A stretch of DNA of 7,354 nt, taken from the NCBI GenBank assembly GCA_019312705.1, contig JAFDCW010000328.1:5848-13201 (forward strand), read 5' to 3'. A model generated the notes under the pieces. It was not told the origin of the DNA, searched no databases, and saw only the letters and a program-made list of their open reading frames with translations. Below, one piece after another: positions 6,137 through 7,354 of this stretch. Position numbers and translations under genes: made by a program. Every line of letters starts with the position of its first letter. Within the stretch, counting starts at the first letter, position 1. The DNA is from Deltaproteobacteria bacterium (GTDB lineage Bacteria; Myxococcota; Polyangia; Polyangiales; B10-G4).

Positions 6137-7165
6137 ATGAACCGCGTTCACAAACGCAGCCGCGAGCATCTTCGTTGGGCACTACTGGCCGTGTGCCTCA
6201 TGTCTTCGTTCTGGGCGCCGTCCGCTGCGTCCGCGCAGCACAGCCCCCACTTGCGCCGAGGCGAGGAGCAGGAGCCCTATCCGCACATACTCCCTTTCTT
6301 TGGTAGTCGGGTCGCGAAGAAGGGCTTCTCGTTGCCGCTGCCTCTCGGCGCCAACCTGGTCTACATCGGCATGGTTCAGCCGATCAGCATCGACCGGATT
6401 CGTCTCCGCGCGAACGGCGGGGAGTGGGTGGACGTCTCGGATTTGCTCACCTTCGACGCGGTCGACTCCACGGTGAATGCCGTCACGGCCCGCTTCGATA
6501 TGTGGCTTTTCCCCTTCCTCAACCTGTGGGGGATGGTCGGCGGCGGGGCGTCGAATACCACGGTCACCCTGGCCGAGCCGATCCAGCTCACGAGCTCACC
6601 GACCCAGAGCGCCTTCACGTGGGGGGTCGGAATCACCGCGGCCTTCGGCTTCGAGCACTTCTTCATCACCGCCGACTTCAACCTGTCCTGGACCGACCTC
6701 GAGTTGCTGGAGACCCCGGTGATGGCCAACATCCTGTCGGCCCGCGTCGGCCGCAACTTCGTCTTCGAGAACGGCATGCAGCTGGGGCTGTGGCTCGGCG
6801 CCATGCGCCAGGGCTTCGACGCCGACACCTCCGGCGAAATCAACATCCAAGACGCCGTCGAAGGTGGCGCGCCGTCGGGGCTCGACGGCCTGGCGATGGA
6901 GTTGATGGACGCATGCAACGCCGGCGATAGTCAGGCGTGCCGCCGCTCGGGCCTGGTCGGGCAGATTCAGGATGGCTTCGCCGGCCGCGATACCACCATC
7001 GGTTACGACCTCGACAAGGCCCCCGCCCAACACTGGAACATGCTCATCGGCGCTCAGTGGGGCATCAACGAGAATCTATTCTTGCGCACCGAGGTCGGCG
7101 TCATCGAGCGCTTCAGCCTGATGGTGAACATCAACTACCGCTTTGGCCTCGGCCTCGGGGGCTGA
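6137..7165 (+). CDS. predicted outer-membrane beta-barrel protein, family not recognised
   Basis: The 342-residue product begins with a Sec signal peptide: a basic N-terminus (NRVHKRSREH), a hydrophobic core (WALLAVCLMSS), and an AxA-type cleavage site after residue 33 (SAASA|QH). The rest alternates hydrophobic and polar residues with many aromatics, typical of beta-strands. Examples are WLFPFLNLWGMVGGGA, FFITADFNLSWTDLEL and GMQLGLWLGAM. The C-terminal strand FSLMVNINYRFGLG resembles an outer-membrane beta-signal, although it does not end exactly in Phe. An extended segment at about 227-296 interrupts the barrel. It holds a calcium-loop-like sequence (Asp228 to Asp239, DADTSGEINIQD) and two cysteines (260, 268) that could pair as a disulfide. 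It probably sits in the outer membrane as a pore or a structural barrel; substrate unknown. The ATG at 6137 is chosen for the signal peptide, with only a weak ribosome binding site. It is transcribed divergently from the sulfatase across a shared control region. Confidence 0.8.
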   Translation: MNRVHKRSREHLRWALLAVCLMSSFWAPSAASAQHSPHLRRGEEQEPYPHILPFFGSRVAKKGFSLPLPLGANLVYIGMVQPISIDRIRLRANGGEWVDVSDLLTFDAVDSTVNAVTARFDMWLFPFLNLWGMVGGGASNTTVTLAEPIQLTSSPTQSAFTWGVGITAAFGFEHFFITADFNLSWTDLELLETPVMANILSARVGRNFVFENGMQLGLWLGAMRQGFDADTSGEINIQDAVEGGAPSGLDGLAMELMDACNAGDSQACRRSGLVGQIQDGFAGRDTTIGYDLDKAPAQHWNMLIGAQWGINENLFLRTEVGVIERFSLMVNINYRFGLGLGG

Positions 7166-7200
7166 GACTGGCTCTGAGGAACTGGCGGGGCGGCGGACCG

Positions 7201-7220
7201 CGGGGACCGCTTCGTCCCCG
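7201..7220 (+). terminator. GC-rich hairpin after the outer-membrane gene, weak terminator candidate
   Basis: CGGGGAC (7201-7207) and GTCCCCG (7214-7220) form a perfect seven-base stem with a six-base loop (cgcttc), 36 bases after the outer-membrane gene stop. No T-run follows, so termination would not follow the classic intrinsic model. It may instead be an RNA-stabilising or attenuating hairpin in the gap before the ABC transporter gene. Confidence 0.35.
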
Positions 7221-7264
7221 ACGCTTGTCACGCCAGACATATTGGACTAATCGAGGCGTCCACC

Positions 7265-7354
7265 GTGATCGAGGTCGAAGAACTCACCAAGCGCTATGGC
7301 GCCCGGCCCGCGGTCGAGGGCGTCTCCTTCCACGTGGAGCGCGGCGAAGTCGTG
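7265..7354 (+). CDS. ABC transporter ATP-binding protein, N-terminal fragment cut by window edge
   Basis: Thirty codons from a GTG start run to the window end without a stop. The peptide (M)IEVEELTKRYGARPAVEGV, followed by SFHVERGEVV, is the standard opening of an ABC ATPase. It shows the first strand, the aromatic A-loop Tyr in KRYG that stacks on the ATP adenine, and the strand leading to the Walker A loop, which would begin just beyond the edge. A GAGG ribosome binding site lies eight bases before the GTG. Its closest look-alikes are drug- or polysaccharide-export and gliding-motility (GldA-like) ATPases, but the substrate cannot be judged from this fragment. A permease would be expected downstream. 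It is 99 bases after the outer-membrane gene and may have its own promoter. Confidence 0.88.
   Translation, partial: MIEVEELTKRYGARPAVEGVSFHVERGEVV

Noticed and set aside
7225..7253. A sigma-70 promoter (TTGTCA, 17 bases, TAATCG) before the ABC transporter gene
   Set aside because: The -35 is fair, but the -10 matches only about half of the consensus, too weak to list as a feature in GC-rich sequence.

Overview
This window comes from a high-GC (about two thirds G+C) Gram-negative bacterium. The evidence is an ECF sigma factor, a lipoprotein sulfatase, an outer-membrane beta-barrel protein with a cleavable signal peptide, and a large multiheme cytochrome c fused to HEAT and TPR repeats. The gene set, the codon bias (G/C third positions, which create long shadow ORFs on both strands) and a likely sigma-54 promoter fit a myxobacterium-like member of the Myxococcota (the former Deltaproteobacteria). 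This placement is inferred from gene content; no rRNA or other phylogenetic marker is present.

Layout. Positions 1-5898 are read leftward on the minus strand. Going downstream they hold: a sulfatase gene broken by an internal deletion and frameshift (5898 to 3567); an octaheme cytochrome c with HEAT and TPR repeats (3442 to 1127); a 27-codon candidate membrane microprotein (1050 to 967); an ECF sigma factor (752 to 54); and, overlapping the sigma stop codon, the start of another ORF that leaves the window (57 to 1). Rightward on the plus strand are an outer-membrane beta-barrel protein (6137-7165) and the first 30 codons of an ABC transporter ATPase (from 7265).

Control regions. The 238-bp gap between the divergent sulfatase and outer-membrane genes carries a 16-bp palindrome, ACGTAG-N4-CTACGT, plus a third copy of the half-site, so one regulator may control both genes. 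The 124-bp gap before the cytochrome carries a TTGCCG motif repeated every 10 bp. The 214-bp gap before the sigma factor carries a near-consensus sigma-54 promoter with two inverted repeats upstream, where an enhancer-binding activator would sit.

How the genes may work together. The sulfatase lipoprotein and the beta-barrel protein are both envelope proteins facing a shared operator region. The multiheme cytochrome is a periplasmic, membrane-anchored electron carrier or scaffold. The sigma factor and the ORF overlapping its end look translationally coupled, as sigma/anti-sigma pairs often are. There is no CRISPR array, rRNA, tRNA, insertion sequence or phage gene. The most notable points are the broken sulfatase, the sigma-54-to-ECF regulatory arrangement, the microprotein, the helically phased TTGCCG array and the cytochrome fusion. 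I did not find a clear new multi-gene defence or biosynthetic system.
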